From: Paracoccus aestuariivivens
Lineage (GTDB): Bacteria > Pseudomonadota > Alphaproteobacteria > Rhodobacterales > Rhodobacteraceae
Reading direction: 5' to 3'
NCBI RefSeq assembly: GCF_009711225.1
Contig: NZ_WMIE01000021.1
Location: 1-62,929 of the forward strand
Length of the DNA stretch: 62,929 nt
Part shown: in pieces, positions 61,561 through 62,929 of the stretch
How positions within the stretch are numbered: position 1 is the first letter of the stretch
Layout of the letters: each line of letters opens with the position of its first letter
Notes under the pieces: model-generated
Seen by the model: the letters and a program-made list of their open reading frames with translations, nothing else
The model's database searches: none
Told to the model about the DNA's origin: nothing
Made by a program: the position numbers and the translations under genes

Positions 61561-61851
61561 GTCCCGGGATCCGGGATGAGGTCACCACCCCATGTGTGGA
61601 TACCCCGTTTGATACAGGGATTATTCGGCGCGCTTCGAATTCGAGATCGGTGCGGTCATGTGTCAGGCCTTTGAGATGCGGCCGTTCGCGTGCCGCTGGC
61701 CGGTATGGCGATGCGAAGGTCGGGTCCAAATCAATGTCGCGGGCGAGTGATCCTCTGGGAGGGTCTGGTTTTCCCGAGCTCGATCTTGATGATCTCTTGT
61801 CCTTACGGTTCGGATGACCTCCTCACATCATCGGGTTGACCACCGCGGCAT

Positions 61852-62688
61852 TCAGCCTGCTGTCGTCGCTCTCCGATATTCCTCCTGGCTTGTCATTATC
61901 GCCCAGATCGCGCGAGCGGTCTTGTTGGCCAGAGCGATGGCAACGACCAGGCGTGGCTTACGCTCGAGAATCCGCTTCAGCCATGAACCTTTCGGCGCGC
62001 CATTCTTGAGAGCCCAGCGGATTCGGGTCATTGCACCGATAACCAGCAATCGCCGGACGTCGCGCTGGCCCATCTTTGATGTCTTTCCTAGCCTCTGCCG
62101 CCGCCGGTGGATTTCTGCAAGGGAACGAGCCCGGGCCATGCCGCGAAGTCGCGACCACGCCGGAAACTCCCCATATCCGGACCGAATGCCTTAAGGGCCA
62201 TGGCGCTGACCGGCCCTATGCCCGGCGCGGTTCGCAACCGGATCGCTTCCGGATCACGGCGTGCTTCCTCCTTCAGATGGCGCTCGACGATGGCGATTTT
62301 TTCACTGCATTGCTTGAGTTGCTCGAGATGCAACTGAACCAACTCGACGGTGATTGGAGGCAATTCAGTTTCGTGCGCCTCGATCTCCTGGGTTAGCTTA
62401 AGAACAAAGGTCAGGCCGGCAGGGGCCGTGATGCCATATTCCATCATTTGCCCACGCAGCGCATTTATGATCTGATTGCGCTGGCGGACCAGCATGTCTC
62501 GGGTTTTGAAGACCTTCGCACGGGATTGCTGCTCAGCGGTTTTGATCGGAACAAAGCGCAACGTCGGGCGGACCGTCGCTTCAGTGATGGCCTCGGCATC
62601 AGCCGCGTCATTCTTGTGCCGCTTCAGGAAGGGTTTCACATAGATCGGCGGGATAGGCCGAACCTCATGGCCCGGAGAGGTGTTCCGG
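61852..62688 (-). pseudogene. IS110-family transposase, frameshifted and 5'-truncated
   Basis: IS110 transposases (DEDD RuvC-like plus a C-terminal Tnp20 domain) are about 340 residues. Here the 5' end is cut by an IS21 terminus at 62689. The visible part starts near IPPIYVKPFLKRHKNDAADA (acidic catalytic residues in the 'KNDAADA' motif), continues to GRDFAAWPGLVPLQKSTGG, then shifts frame near 62105. It resumes as LGKTSKMGQRDVRRLLVIGA and ends at 61852. The catalytic Ser of the C-terminal domain should lie in the STGG segment at the frameshift. Loss of the start and the frameshift make it non-functional. Confidence 0.82.
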
Positions 62689-62929
62689 TGTTGATTTCCA
62701 CCCAGAACTGAGCCGGGATTTTCACCGAGAAGTGAGCCATCGCTGACTATGGAATTCGGGTCATGCTTTGGTCAATGTGTGTGTGGTCTCCTTCTTTTTC
62801 GTCGCCAATGCAGCTGAGCTGGCCTTAAAGCGGAAGCTGTCGTTTCCCGTTTCCAGGATGTGGCAGCGATGGGTGAGGCGATCGAGCAGCGCGGTGGTCA
62901 TCTTTGCATCCCCAAAGACTGTCGCCCAT
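62689..62929 (-). mobile_element. istB: IS21-family right end with partial istB
   Basis: The terminus starts TGTTGATTTCCACCC at 62689. It carries two near-identical 11-mers (62704-62714 and 62728-62738, one mismatch), the multiple terminal repeats typical of IS21. On the minus strand 62929-62761 encodes the C-terminus of IstB (VFGDAKMTTALLDRLTHRCH, then ILETGNDSFRFKAS), open to the window edge and apparently intact as far as seen. IstB is the AAA+ helper of IstA. The element continues beyond the window. It has inserted into or next to the 5' end of the IS110 gene. Confidence 0.85.

Noticed and set aside
1..62929. CRISPR array, tRNA, rRNA or prophage
   Set aside because: I saw no regularly spaced direct repeats, no cloverleaf with a CCA-proximal TTC arm, no rRNA-like sequence and no phage structural genes. 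The only integrase-like gene is XerD in a housekeeping context.
1289..62929. Composite transposon bounded by IS21 ends
   Set aside because: The left IS21 relic and the right IS21 end belong to different sequences, the left one is long dead, and the DNA between is housekeeping genes over about 55 kb.

Overview
The window reads as chromosomal DNA of a GC-rich alphaproteobacterium of the Rhodobacteraceae, most likely Paracoccus or a close relative. This rests on codon use, on alphaproteobacterial markers (NDUFS4- and NDUFA12-type complex I accessory proteins, DUF2155 next to an MlaD-like protein, an AI-2E permease-hdaA-ppk-ppx cluster, short editing-less ProS, a fused MnhAB) and on protein resemblance. 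No alignment was run, so the genus is an inference.

Layout. 1-4386 is a graveyard of mobile DNA. It holds a broken M20D amidohydrolase, an IS21 istA relic, an IS3 orfB relic apparently lying inside it, and an IS5-type element with decayed terminal repeats abutting the IS3 relic; every reading frame there is broken. 4387-59918 is a compact, well-kept core. It carries nucleotide repair (uvrB), a ParA-like ATPase, an M19 dipeptidase, polyphosphate metabolism (ppk, ppx), HdaA, proS, a surface-glycan/carrier-protein locus (17229-23215), a complete Mrp/Mnh Na+/H+ antiporter (23381-29540), aroB-aroK, xerD, a CNNM/CBS protein, a purine permease, transketolase, a DMT permease, an LpxL-like acyltransferase, accB-accC, aat, DUF2155-mlaD-NDUFA12, clpX, clpP, pth, a Fur-family regulator divergent from a SitABCD-type metal importer, a dipeptide/oligopeptide ABC importer, and a glutathionylspermidine-synthase-like protein. 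59919-62929 is again decayed: an ABC binding-protein scrap, an IS30 relic, a frameshifted IS110 transposase, and the end of an IS21 element that cuts the IS110 gene and runs off the window.

How the genes work together. Operons are tight, with 4-bp ATGA overlaps throughout mnh, aroKB, sit and opp. Six convergent gene pairs overlap at their 3' ends by 4 to 37 nt. Several factor-independent terminators are visible (after proS, tkt, clpX, clpP and the NDUFS4-like gene). A near-perfect 7-1-7 Fur-type operator plus a weaker one lie between fur and sitA.

The most unusual locus is 17229-23215. An AMP-forming ligase, a free acyl carrier protein and a fold-III PLP decarboxylase resemble the trio that accompanies exosortase A (PEP-CTERM) systems. 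Here they sit with a CysE-like hexapeptide acyltransferase, a GT61-type glycosyltransferase and a membrane-anchored CE2-like SGNH esterase, with no exosortase in the window. It may make a carrier-bound, decarboxylated amino-acyl group for a surface glycan; that product is inference.
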